Assembly: GCA_028821605.1 (NCBI GenBank)
Contig: JAPPFM010000056.1
Location: 62,001 to 126,000 of the forward strand
Length of the DNA: 64,000 bases
Reading direction: 5' to 3'
Origin: Candidatus Poribacteria bacterium
Lineage (GTDB): Bacteria; Poribacteria; WGA-4E; WGA-3G
The notes under the pieces are model-generated. The model saw only the letters and a list, made by a program, of their open reading frames with translations, did not search any database and was not told the DNA's origin. Made by a program: the position numbers and the translations under genes. Each line of letters opens with the position of its first letter. Position 1 is the stretch's first letter. Positions 31,562 to 40,309 of the stretch are shown here, one piece after another.

Positions 31562-32581
31562 TTATGCGAGACCTAAGTATTTATCCCTGCCTTGCACAAG
31601 TGCTTCTATCTTTCGGTCAACCACCGAACGTTGGAGCATCCAAAAGCCGCAGTCCGGATGCACCCAACCAATACGTCCTGCCCCCAACGTCTTTTCTGCT
31701 GTTTCTATGCTGGCTGCCACATCATCGGCAGTTTCAACCGGATTGACTTTCACATCAATCACACCGATACCGAGGACGATATCTGACGTGACCGCCTTGA
31801 GTGCCTCAAGATCTGTCTCAGGACGGTGTTTCAACTCTAAAACCAAGTGATCACACCGGAGCGTATTCAAGAAGTCGATGAGAGCGCTCCAGGTCCCTTT
31901 TTGAATAACCTGACCCCCGTAGTTGCCAAAGCAGAAGTGAACCGCTTTTTCTCCGTTAAACGCATCAAGGACGATATTCATCGCCTCGGCGGCGCGGGGT
32001 GCATCTTGTGGGTTCCCCGGTATGTTTGCCTCATCAATTTGGAGGCAGGCACAATCCAATTCTTGCACCTGTGCCGCTAAGACTTCTGCCAAAGCGGTGA
32101 GTAATCTATCAAAGTCGCCGTAGTATTTATCCAGCAGCGTTCGTGCGAGCATGTAAGGACTCGTCACCGTAAATTTGATATCCTTACCGGCAACACCTAT
32201 AGCGCGTTCGCAATCGGACACGAGGTTTAACGTACCTTCGCTCAACGCGTCTTCAACGACTCCCGCCGGTTTCGCTCGGAACGACATCGTTTGCATCTGC
32301 CTAAATTCATGCCATTCCTGTCTGCCCACCTCTGCTCTTACACCAGAGAGCGGACGGATGAAATAGTCAATCATTCCGTTGGTATCGGGATGGTTCGGAT
32401 CAAAACGATAGAGTTCACCATCCGTCGGCAGGTCAATGCCTCGTTGTCGCTGAATGTCGACAACAACCCGTGTTGCATCGAGCAGCGTCTGCTCCGTTGG
32501 TGTGGACAGAAGCCACGCTGGGATCGGATAAGACCCGACAGTTGTGGTTAAAATTTCTGGTTTTTTTGTTGTATCTTTCAC
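31562..32581 (-). CDS. MetE C-terminal-domain-like (cobalamin-independent methionine synthase family) protein
   Basis: 339 residues, equal to the catalytic C-terminal barrel of MetE without the N-terminal half. It opens TTTVGSYPIPAWL, has LQIDEANIPG (the usual IQIDEPA segment), and all four zinc ligands of MetE are recognisable: H and C in HFCFGN, E in VLELKHR, and C in WVHPDCGFWML. Such half-length forms transfer methyl groups from small donors such as methylcobalamin or methylated compounds rather than polyglutamyl-folate in some lineages; the donor here is unknown. Followed 30 bases downstream by the small membrane protein gene. Confidence 0.85.
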   Translation of the reverse strand: MKDTTKKPEILTTTVGSYPIPAWLLSTPTEQTLLDATRVVVDIQRQRGIDLPTDGELYRFDPNHPDTNGMIDYFIRPLSGVRAEVGRQEWHEFRQMQTMSFRAKPAGVVEDALSEGTLNLVSDCERAIGVAGKDIKFTVTSPYMLARTLLDKYYGDFDRLLTALAEVLAAQVQELDCACLQIDEANIPGNPQDAPRAAEAMNIVLDAFNGEKAVHFCFGNYGGQVIQKGTWSALIDFLNTLRCDHLVLELKHRPETDLEALKAVTSDIVLGIGVIDVKVNPVETADDVAASIETAEKTLGAGRIGWVHPDCGFWMLQRSVVDRKIEALVQGRDKYLGLA

Positions 32582-32585
32582 AGTT

Positions 32586-33596
32586 TTAATTTCGGACTAA
32601 CTCAAAGGATTCAAGTTCAAAAACGGTATCAATTGTCTCATCACCGCGGGTTTGCGACTGCGTAAATTTGATGATACCTACGTCCGGCGCGACCCACTTT
32701 TTCACGACAGTGATGTCAAGTGGAATGTCCTGATTTTCAATGTCGAAACCCCAACGGAATGACTCTTGAACTTGGAAGACATGTTTGAAAGTTCCAGCTG
32801 GCACGGACACTGTTTCTTCCGATATTACCTCAAATTCGTCGAGTCCACCACCAAGCGGAAAAAGTTCAGGAACCAATTGTGCTTGGAAGTTGACCTCCCA
32901 TTTGTCCCCCGGTATGAGCGGGAATTGGTATAGCGGCAGATACGGCACAAACAGAATCGTATCCCCTGTGCCGGATGTAGTATTCTGCGCGTGCTGTATA
33001 ATTGCTGAAACCTCACCTTTTTCATCAAGGCGCGTTCCGAGGTAAGAATAGTTGACAATATTTTCCAAACCTTCACCACTGCTGGACTTCTGGAGGACAA
33101 AACTCTCGATAGTTTCTCCGCCTGCTCGTTGAATCTGGATGGTATCTACGATCTCGAACGTGATCTTGGTACCGTTTGCGTCGCTGTAGTGCCACGTATT
33201 TCCTACCGCCAACGGATAATAGTTTCCCGGTCGGGTACGCCACACTTGGATGTCAAGTGTACTTGTTGTAGTGTTTTCGCCATCGCTTACTGTAACCGCA
33301 ATCTGATATTTTCTTTCGGTTTGCGGGGCTTGCCAGAGTGCACCGGATGCGTTTTCCGTTAGTTCACCGCCCGTGGCTGACCATGTGTATGATAAAACGT
33401 GCCCTTCAAGATCTGCGGCTTCCAGACGGATTGCCACCTTTTCCCCCGGTGAAACTATATCTGATTCTGCTTCAAAGGCTAAAATCCTCGGTGCGAAGTC
33501 TGTGTCATGGGGGTCGGAACTCCCACAGCCTAACCCAATACCAATAAGCAGAAACCAGAGGATTTTCCAAGTATATGTTATGTTTTTGATTTTCAT
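32586..33596 (-). CDS. Lipoprotein with Ig/PKD-like domain
   Basis: 336 residues from the ATG at 33596, which has GGGGAGAAA upstream. A lipoprotein signal (KILWFLLIGIGLGCGSS) places the lipidated Cys near residue 24. Residues about 34-120 form a PKD/cadherin-like beta sandwich (PRILAFEAESDIVSPGEKVAIRLEAADLEGHVLSYTWSATGG ... YQIAVTVSDGE). The rest is beta-rich with no recognised domain (YYPLAVGNTWHYSDANGTKITFEIVDT ... TVSVPAGTFKHVFQVQ), resembling extracytoplasmic proteins often found in these phyla. It is 4 bases upstream of the MetE-like gene start, probably one transcription unit. Confidence 0.75.
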   Translation of the reverse strand: MKIKNITYTWKILWFLLIGIGLGCGSSDPHDTDFAPRILAFEAESDIVSPGEKVAIRLEAADLEGHVLSYTWSATGGELTENASGALWQAPQTERKYQIAVTVSDGENTTTSTLDIQVWRTRPGNYYPLAVGNTWHYSDANGTKITFEIVDTIQIQRAGGETIESFVLQKSSSGEGLENIVNYSYLGTRLDEKGEVSAIIQHAQNTTSGTGDTILFVPYLPLYQFPLIPGDKWEVNFQAQLVPELFPLGGGLDEFEVISEETVSVPAGTFKHVFQVQESFRWGFDIENQDIPLDITVVKKWVAPDVGIIKFTQSQTRGDETIDTVFELESFELVRN

Positions 33597-33696
33597 GATA
33601 TTTCTCCCCAGATATAACCTTTTCACACAGTATCCGTAAATTTCGGTGGCAGGTTCGCTGGGAAGCATCTTCCGTCAGACAATACACTCACTTTTT

Positions 33697-34437
33697 TCAC
33701 GCGTTAAGGGGTTTCCCACGCAAAACTTCACGAGATTGCGTTTCTCCGTTCCCAGTCACATTGTAAGCGAAGGTGTTCATCAACCGATCATTCGATGAAT
33801 TATTCGGTGCTGAACCGTGGATAATCAGAGCATTAAAGAAAACACCGTCTCCGGGTTCCATTTCAACAGCGACTGCATCTTCCCGCTCTTGATAATGTCC
33901 GGGTAGGAAAACGCCAAACGTCTGATGTTTCCGTTCGTGTTCCTGCAAACCCCAATTATGGCTGCCGGGGACAAACTGAATGCACCCGTTCTCAAGGTTT
34001 GCCTCGTTGATAGCCAACTGACAATTAATCATGACGGGTTTGTTGTTCTCATTTTTCCAATAAGCGTAATCCTGATGCCACGGGATAGATGTCCCATCTC
34101 CACCTGCCTTCGGCAGCAATTTGCTGTGGTAGAGCGAGATGTTTTCACCCATCAAAACTTCCAGTATATCCAGCACATCGTCAGAACGAAGCAAGCGGTT
34201 GAGCGTCGGGCTTACCAACTCGCTGTGCATTAACTGTTTGATACGCGGTGGATGATCGTCCGAATCGTAAACTTCCCAAGAAATTCCAATTCCATCAGTA
34301 GGTTCTTCTGCCATACGGTTGTGTATATCTATGATTTCTTCCTGAATTAGTGCGATGTCTTCTGCAGAGACAAGCCCTTTTTTCAAGAAATAACCGTTTG
34401 TTTCATAAAACTGTTGTTCTTTATTTGTAAGTCCCAT
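33697..34437 (-). CDS. Phytanoyl-CoA dioxygenase (PhyH) family protein
   Basis: 246 residues from the ATG at 34437, supported by AAAGGAG upstream. Iron-binding HxD is in IPWHQDYAYWKN and the distal His in ALIIHGSAPNNSSNDR, with the Arg for 2-oxoglutarate. GCIQFVPGSHNWG is the usual central PhyH strand. The sequence QDYAYW is typical of the ectoine-hydroxylase-like subgroup, but substrate assignment is not possible. A minus-strand promoter lies at 34521-34549. Confidence 0.88.
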   Translation of the reverse strand: MGLTNKEQQFYETNGYFLKKGLVSAEDIALIQEEIIDIHNRMAEEPTDGIGISWEVYDSDDHPPRIKQLMHSELVSPTLNRLLRSDDVLDILEVLMGENISLYHSKLLPKAGGDGTSIPWHQDYAYWKNENNKPVMINCQLAINEANLENGCIQFVPGSHNWGLQEHERKHQTFGVFLPGHYQEREDAVAVEMEPGDGVFFNALIIHGSAPNNSSNDRLMNTFAYNVTGNGETQSREVLRGKPLNA

Positions 34438-34520
34438 CCGATTTCTCCTTTGCCCACCGAGCGTAATCGCTGAATGGTAAAGATCCACTTCCTAAATAGG
34501 CTGTGCATTTATAAATATAA

Positions 34521-34549
34521 AGTATACAACACACTACGAGAAAAATCAA
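34521..34549 (-). promoter_or_regulatory. Sigma-70 promoter for the PhyH gene at 34437
   Basis: On the minus strand TTGATT (34549-34544) and TATACT (34526-34521) are 17 bases apart. The 305-base divergent gap also holds the promoter of the MazG-like gene. Confidence 0.6.
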
Positions 34550-34598
34550 GAGATTTACATTTAAATTATGCACTTCAACGGGAACTGAGAGAAAAAAG

Positions 34599-34627
34599 TT
34601 TACTTTCGTCGCGAACCTTGCTAAAAT
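34599..34627 (+). promoter_or_regulatory. Sigma-70 promoter for the MazG-like gene
   Basis: TTTACT at 34599-34604, 17-base spacer, TAAAAT at 34622-34627. Divergent from the PhyH promoter. Confidence 0.6.
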
Positions 34628-34742
34628 ATATAGAGATTGATTACGCGTCATCACTTTGTAAGGATTACCACGCTTGCAAAGCGGGTTGTTACGCGCATTG
34701 TTAAGTCTTAGACATGCACTATCAAACGGAGTGAAGATTGGT

Positions 34743-35081
34743 ATGGAGTATACACTCGAAAATTGTCAGAAACTCGTAGATGACTGGGTCCGCACCTTTG
34801 GGGTCCGTTATTTTTCGGAGTTAACCAATACCACCATTCTCATGGAAGAAGTAGGAGAATTGGCTCGGATTATGGCGCGCCAATATGGGGAGCAGAGTTT
34901 CAAGGAAAATGAGAAGGACTTGGACCTTGGTGAGGAGATGGCTGATATTCTCTTTGTACTCATCTGTCTCGCAAATCAAACTGGGATCAAACTTGAGGAT
35001 GCATTCAAAAAGTCAATGGAGAAAAAGACACGGCGAGATAAGGAACGGCACAGCAAAAACCCAAAACTTTTAGAAAACTGA
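34743..35081 (+). CDS. MazG-like nucleotide pyrophosphohydrolase
   Basis: 112 residues, a single all-alpha NTP-PPase domain. The metal-binding motif is visible as EEVGE (LMEEVGELARI, about residue 39) and EEMAD (LGEEMADILFVLICLANQTG, about 67-86), the EExxE...ExxD pattern that binds magnesium and triphosphate. Small MazG-like enzymes of this size hydrolyse dCTP, dUTP or altered nucleotides. The ATG at 34743 has GGAGTGA upstream. The next gene starts 34 bases after its stop. Confidence 0.88.
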   Translation: MEYTLENCQKLVDDWVRTFGVRYFSELTNTTILMEEVGELARIMARQYGEQSFKENEKDLDLGEEMADILFVLICLANQTGIKLEDAFKKSMEKKTRRDKERHSKNPKLLEN

Positions 35082-35115
35082 GTGCCGGACACCGAACCGC
35101 CAAAGGAGATAGACA

Positions 35116-37845
35116 ATGACGCTCCGTAAAATCCACATATTTTTAATTCTTATCCTGCTTTTTGTCATCGGTGGATGCGCGATTTTTCCGAAAAGTCAGC
35201 CTGCTCCGCCAATAGTTGATCCGCTGGTCGAGCGGAACCGTGAGTGGAGAGAGCAGGTTGAGACTGGTAACAACGAGCTACAACAGGGAAATCTACGAGG
35301 AGCACTTACCGCTTATAAAGTTGCTGTTGCAATTCGTCCGGATTCCAGTGAAGTACAACACAAAATTGCAGAGATATATTTCCAACTTGAAGAGTACGAA
35401 AACGCACGGAACGCATTCATAACATTTTTGGTATTGGAACCGAACAATATTACGGCTCTGAACTATGCTGGATACATCTCTGAAAAATTAGGAGACTACG
35501 CAGCAGCCGCTGAATACTACGAGCGAGTCCTTGGTGTTTCAGTAGATAACCTCTACGCTTTGAATCATCTCGGTTTAGTTTACAAGCAGCTACAACGTTT
35601 TGATCAGGCACTTGAGGTGCTCCAAAGAGCTCTGTCACTTGATCCGAGATGTGAACGCCCTGAAAGCGAAAATTTACACAATTATTTGGGATTAATCTAC
35701 TTGGAGCGCGGTGAGATTGGGGAGGCTATTGCAGAGTTCCGAGAATCAATTCGATTATTTCCAACCGATGTTTGGGCGAGAGAACAACTCGCTGCAATCT
35801 ATGAAGACCAACGGCGTTACTTTGAGGCGCAGCTTCAATACAAACAACTTTTAGACATTGCTCCGGACAATCTGCTCGCCTTGACACGGCTTCAAACACT
35901 CGTCCAACAGGATTTTAGTTCAACACAGATTGTTGATGTCCAGCCTGTTCCTCTCCTGAATCCAGACGTTGAGCATATCATCGCGAACGCGCCGGACGCA
36001 AGCGATTATCCTGGCGCTGATACCCTTGTTCTATTTAACCATTTCAGTCACGATATTTTGCCGACGGGGCAGTCGCGCTATACGACACATCAAGTCGTTA
36101 AGATTCTTACCGAAAGAGGCATCCAAAAATATGGGGATATTGCCATCCCTTACCAACCTGCTTCGCAAAATATTGGCGTTAACGTAGCGAGAACAATTAC
36201 AGCAGACGGTACAGTGCTGCAACCACCCGAAGAGGCGTTTAACGATGTAACGCCGCCTGGATTGTTGTCACAAAACCTCTATTCCGACGCAATGTGGAAA
36301 GTTATCTCTATGGTCGGTCTTGCCCCGGGTGTTTGTGTTGAATATCAGGTAACGCTTGAAGATAAAGTGCCTGGCGGCGAGACGTGGATCACGGGTGGAT
36401 ACAATTTTCAGACAACAGAGACAACCCTTGAAACGAGTTATGCCCTTCAGATGCCTAAAACGTGGCACCTCCAGTGGAAAACTACCAACGATATGTCAGG
36501 CACAAATCCACAAAAACCTGAAATATCTTATACAGAAAATGATACCATTGTATATATTTGGAGGTATGGCGAAACACCTGCTCTGACACTGGAAGCGGGT
36601 ATGCCGCATATCAACGATGTCGTCCCACGCCTGCGTTATTCATCGATTGCAGACTGGAACAACGTTTACGCTTGGTATAAAGAGCTCGCGAAGGGGAGAT
36701 ACACACCGGATACTTACATTGAGGAAAAAGTCCAGCAGCTAACCAAAAATCTAACAACGGAAGCCGCGAAAATACGCGCCATCTACCATTTTGTTGCCGC
36801 AAAAATTCGTTACGTAGGTATTGAACTCGGTCAAAGTGCTTACCAACCCTCACCTGCCATCGAAGTTTTTCAGATGCAATACGGCGACTGTAAAGACAAG
36901 ACAACGCTTCTGATTTCAATGCTGGATCTCGTCGGCATCAAAGCCTATCCTGTTTTGATTAGCGTCGCACCATACGAACGCGTTGATACGGAACTCCCAT
37001 CACTCAATCAGTTTAATCATATGGTTGCTGCAATCCCGACAGCGGACAACACCTATATCTGGTTAGATCCCACCTCGTCGACTTGTAGTTACGGTGACCT
37101 GCCTTATAATGTGCAAGGACGCACAGGATTTCTCATCACTGATACACATGGTGAGTTTGTGGAGACACCTATTTTCCCATCTGAATCCAATAGACTTGTG
37201 AGTTCTACGGATTTGACGTTGAACAACCAAGGCACCGTAGAGGGGACACTCCATATTCAAACGAGTGGGCAATATAACCTAAACACCCGCTGGGCATATC
37301 AACAGATACAATCCAGTGCTTTGAAAGGGACTTTGGCGGCTGAACTTAGCGGACAATTTCCGGGGATCGAGATAGGGTGGTGTGACATGTCTGACCTCAA
37401 CGAGCTGAACGAACCGGTAGAAATCAGACTCGGTTTTCGTGTTGAGGATTACGCAACACCTTTGAAAAACAATATGTTATTGCCCTTACCAATTGATGAG
37501 TTCGGAGAGTATGCTGAAGCGTTTGCTAGGGAGCAACGTGTATATTCGTTGGATTTCGGTTATCCAACGCAGATTGAAAAGACGGTTCGCATCCGCATTC
37601 CAGACGGATGGAAGGCTGCCGTGCCGGAAGATAGCCATCATACGATAGAAAGTGCGGAATTCACTCGGCAATACAGGCAGATTGATAACATCCTCACTTA
37701 CCAGCTAATATTTACTCTTAAAAACAGGACCCTCCCAGCTGCTGCTTACGCTGAGGCGAAACCGTTTTTTACTGCGCTTGCGAGTGAGGATGGGAGCCAC
37801 TTGCTGCTAAATACAAGTGGTTATAGTTCTATGTCACGAAAATAA
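35116..37845 (+). CDS. Lipoprotein with TPR, DUF3857 and transglutaminase domains
   Basis: 909 residues. A lipoprotein signal (MTLRKIHIFLILILLFVIGGC) gives Cys21. TPR units cover about residues 50-250 (NELQQGNLRGALTAYKVAVAIRPDSSEVQHKIAEIYFQLEEYENA and four to five more). A DUF3857 region (about 290-480) is followed by a transglutaminase-like core: QMQYGDCKDKTTLLISML (catalytic Cys near residue 594), then FNHMVAAIPT (His) and WLDPTSS (Asp), so the Cys-His-Asp triad is complete. The C-terminal ~200 residues are DUF-type beta structure. Likely anchored on the periplasmic side; substrate unknown. Confidence 0.85.
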   Translation: MTLRKIHIFLILILLFVIGGCAIFPKSQPAPPIVDPLVERNREWREQVETGNNELQQGNLRGALTAYKVAVAIRPDSSEVQHKIAEIYFQLEEYENARNAFITFLVLEPNNITALNYAGYISEKLGDYAAAAEYYERVLGVSVDNLYALNHLGLVYKQLQRFDQALEVLQRALSLDPRCERPESENLHNYLGLIYLERGEIGEAIAEFRESIRLFPTDVWAREQLAAIYEDQRRYFEAQLQYKQLLDIAPDNLLALTRLQTLVQQDFSSTQIVDVQPVPLLNPDVEHIIANAPDASDYPGADTLVLFNHFSHDILPTGQSRYTTHQVVKILTERGIQKYGDIAIPYQPASQNIGVNVARTITADGTVLQPPEEAFNDVTPPGLLSQNLYSDAMWKVISMVGLAPGVCVEYQVTLEDKVPGGETWITGGYNFQTTETTLETSYALQMPKTWHLQWKTTNDMSGTNPQKPEISYTENDTIVYIWRYGETPALTLEAGMPHINDVVPRLRYSSIADWNNVYAWYKELAKGRYTPDTYIEEKVQQLTKNLTTEAAKIRAIYHFVAAKIRYVGIELGQSAYQPSPAIEVFQMQYGDCKDKTTLLISMLDLVGIKAYPVLISVAPYERVDTELPSLNQFNHMVAAIPTADNTYIWLDPTSSTCSYGDLPYNVQGRTGFLITDTHGEFVETPIFPSESNRLVSSTDLTLNNQGTVEGTLHIQTSGQYNLNTRWAYQQIQSSALKGTLAAELSGQFPGIEIGWCDMSDLNELNEPVEIRLGFRVEDYATPLKNNMLLPLPIDEFGEYAEAFAREQRVYSLDFGYPTQIEKTVRIRIPDGWKAAVPEDSHHTIESAEFTRQYRQIDNILTYQLIFTLKNRTLPAAAYAEAKPFFTALASEDGSHLLLNTSGYSSMSRK

Positions 37846-37880
37846 GGGCTGCTCAGTTTTCCGTATGCCAAAGGATGGTG

Positions 37881-38483
37881 CTAACCTTTGACGTACTTCC
37901 AACCATCGACTATGACAGGAAGCCCGCGAATTAGACACATAGCAACAGTTATAGCAGATAGGATTACGCCCGCCAATTCCAATCCGACAACTAATTCCGG
38001 ATAGACACCGGAATTTTTGAAGGCAATAACGCCACCGAGATAGATAAAAGCAATGGTTTTCGTGATGCCGTAGACACTTCGGCTCAGTCTCGAACTAGTG
38101 AGTGCGCGCGTCCATCTGGAGGTCATCATCGTGTTTTCACCGAAGGCGGTTTTGCCTTGTGCAAAAGCCGCACTCCGCAAGCCATCTGTAAAGAAGCCAC
38201 GTGCAATCACGACGGCTGGTATCCAGAACGGTATCAACCCAACAACGGCGAAATAAACCCAGAAAATGCATTCGACAATTCGGTCGCCAACGATGTCAAA
38301 TAGGGCACCAAAATCGGATGTTTGGTTCAGTTTACGGGCAACATAGCCGTCAACTGCATCGAGAAACAGAATTAAGCCGATCAGCGCGACGAGTAAAATA
38401 TCTAAATAAAGGTGATAGTCAAAAAGGGAAATCACAACGAAGACCAGAATCAGGCGGAAGAGTGTAATCAAATTCGCAATCAT
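37881..38483 (-). CDS. CDP-alcohol phosphatidyltransferase family membrane enzyme (second copy)
   Basis: 200 residues. Catalytic motif D(x)2DG(x)2AR(x)8G(x)3D(x)3D is read in DAVDGYVARKLNQTSDFG-ALFDIVGDRIVE (about residues 42-72). Five to six hydrophobic segments; it begins MIANLITLFRLILVF, the usual N-terminal helix of this family. It is not closely similar to the enzyme at 29849, so the two probably use different acceptors (PgsA-like is one option). It is convergent with the TPR lipoprotein gene. Confidence 0.87.
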   Translation of the reverse strand: MIANLITLFRLILVFVVISLFDYHLYLDILLVALIGLILFLDAVDGYVARKLNQTSDFGALFDIVGDRIVECIFWVYFAVVGLIPFWIPAVVIARGFFTDGLRSAAFAQGKTAFGENTMMTSRWTRALTSSRLSRSVYGITKTIAFIYLGGVIAFKNSGVYPELVVGLELAGVILSAITVAMCLIRGLPVIVDGWKYVKG

Positions 38484-38628
38484 GATTTTACCTCCAGGGA
38501 TGTGTGAGGCATTTTATTGACTTTCATAAAGGCTGTATATTTTTAGGTTAAGCATCACTCTTTTAATGGTAACATACTAAATCTTCAAAAACAACATCAA
38601 TTTTGCAAACGAAAGGGGTATTTATTTG

Positions 38629-40245
38629 ATGAACGAAAATAGAAAACCTAACATCGTCCTTATCTTGAACGACGATATGGGTTTTTCCGACTTAGGCTGC
38701 TACGGTGGCGAAGTCCAAACGCCACATCTGGATCGGCTTGCAGCGGGTGGACTTCGGTTTACACAGTTCTACAATACGGCTCGCTGCTGTCCGTCCCGTG
38801 CGTCCATGCTTACTGGGCTACACCCACACCAAACGGGGGTGGGACACATGATGGGCGACGATGGACTTGAAGGGTATCGCGGCGACCTTAATGACCGTTG
38901 TATCACGATTGCCGATGCCGTCCGTTCAGAAGACTACGGCACCTACATGAGCGGTAAATGGCATATCTCTCGACATACCGGTGCTGATGGTCCTAAACAT
39001 AGTTGGCCCTGTCAGCGTGGGTTTGATGAGTACTATGGGATTATCACCGGTGCCGCGAATTTCTGGAAACCGAACACCCTGACGCGAAATAATACCCGCA
39101 TCCAACACGATGAACTCCCCGAAGATTACTTCCTCACGGACGCTATCAGTGATGAAGCAGCGACATTTATCCGTAATCATACTGAGAAAACACCTGATCG
39201 CCCATTCTTTACATACGTTGCTTACACGGCACCCCATTGGCCCCTGCACGCGCATGAAGAGGACATTGCACTCTACAATGGACGTTTTGCTGCTGGATGG
39301 GATGAACTTCGGGAAGAGAGACTCTCACGGATGCGAGAAATGAAGATTTTAGATGAGGCGTGGCAGCTTACCGCGCGTGATCCCTCGCAGCCCTCGTGGA
39401 GCGAGGCGCAATACAAAGCGTGGAATCAACGCCGCATGGAGGTTTACGCTGCACAGATCACCCGTATGGATGCAGGCATTGGACGAATTATTGACACATT
39501 GGAAGAGACAGGTAAACTTGACAACACGCTTATCCTGTTTTTAGCCGATAACGGTGGTTGTGCTGAGGAGCTCGGTGGTCCTCCAGCGAGGCGCGACGCG
39601 GGTTCACTCATTAGTACCGAGACAACCTCCGATGGACAACCTGTCTATCGTGGGAACGACCCAAGTATTATGCCTGGTCCCGAAAACACCTATCAGAGTT
39701 ATGGTGTTCCGTGGGCGAACCTTTCCAATACACCGTTCCGTGAATACAAGCATTGGGTGCACGAAGGCGGTATCGCTACACCGCTCATCGCGCATTGGCC
39801 GGATGCTATAAAGTCTGAAGGCGAACTACGCCATCAGCCCGGTCAACTGCCGGATATCATGGCGACATGCCTTGAAGTCTCAGGGGCAACTTACCCTGAA
39901 GAACACAACGGACTGTTTAACACGAGGGCAATTCTGCCGTTAGAAGGGACAAGTTTAGTGCCGGTTTTCGATGATAAAGACAACGGTAAAGAAGTGCTTT
40001 ATTGGGAGCATGAAGGCAACTGCGCTGTTCGTCAAGGAAAATGGAAATTGGTCTGCAAGTTCCCCGGTGATTGGGAGCTCTATGATGTAGAAGCAGAGCG
40101 GACGGAGATTAACAACCTCGCCGACAAACATCCGCAGAAAGTAAAGGAACTTGCGGGGCTTTACCAAGACTGGGCAGATCGCTGTTTTATCTATCCGTGG
40201 GATAAACTCCAGGAACAACGGAGACAACAACGCCAGCAGCGATAA
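38629..40245 (+). CDS. Sulfatase (arylsulfatase A-like)
   Basis: 538 residues. It opens PNIVLILNDDMGFSDLGCYGGEVQTPHLDRLA (the metal-binding DD pair). The formylglycine motif is CCPSRASMLTG (about residues 50-60; C-x-P-S-R). Other metal and active-site segments are GKWH, YTAPHWPLHA and LADNGGC. No signal peptide is evident, so a cytoplasmic location, or export by another route, is possible. The ATG at 38629 is used; a TTG precedes it directly. These enzymes remove sulfate from glycans and need a formylglycine-generating enzyme, which is not in the window. Confidence 0.93.
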   Translation: MNENRKPNIVLILNDDMGFSDLGCYGGEVQTPHLDRLAAGGLRFTQFYNTARCCPSRASMLTGLHPHQTGVGHMMGDDGLEGYRGDLNDRCITIADAVRSEDYGTYMSGKWHISRHTGADGPKHSWPCQRGFDEYYGIITGAANFWKPNTLTRNNTRIQHDELPEDYFLTDAISDEAATFIRNHTEKTPDRPFFTYVAYTAPHWPLHAHEEDIALYNGRFAAGWDELREERLSRMREMKILDEAWQLTARDPSQPSWSEAQYKAWNQRRMEVYAAQITRMDAGIGRIIDTLEETGKLDNTLILFLADNGGCAEELGGPPARRDAGSLISTETTSDGQPVYRGNDPSIMPGPENTYQSYGVPWANLSNTPFREYKHWVHEGGIATPLIAHWPDAIKSEGELRHQPGQLPDIMATCLEVSGATYPEEHNGLFNTRAILPLEGTSLVPVFDDKDNGKEVLYWEHEGNCAVRQGKWKLVCKFPGDWELYDVEAERTEINNLADKHPQKVKELAGLYQDWADRCFIYPWDKLQEQRRQQRQQR

Positions 40246-40259
40246 ATGTTTAGACAGGG

Positions 40260-40289
40260 CACCGTGCCTGTTATCGTTTAGGCACGGTG
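40260..40289. terminator. Hairpin between convergent genes
   Basis: CACCGTGCCT at 40260-40269 and AGGCACGGTG at 40280-40289 form a perfect 10-bp stem between the convergent sulfatase and lactonase genes. No T-run follows on either strand, so a termination role is a guess. Confidence 0.45.
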
Positions 40290-40309
40290 ACCACCTCCTG
40301 CAAAGCGAC

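Noticed and set aside
40246-40309. Strong intrinsic terminator after the sulfatase at 38629
   Set aside because: The 10-bp stem is clear but no T-run follows on either strand, so only a low-confidence hairpin was recorded.
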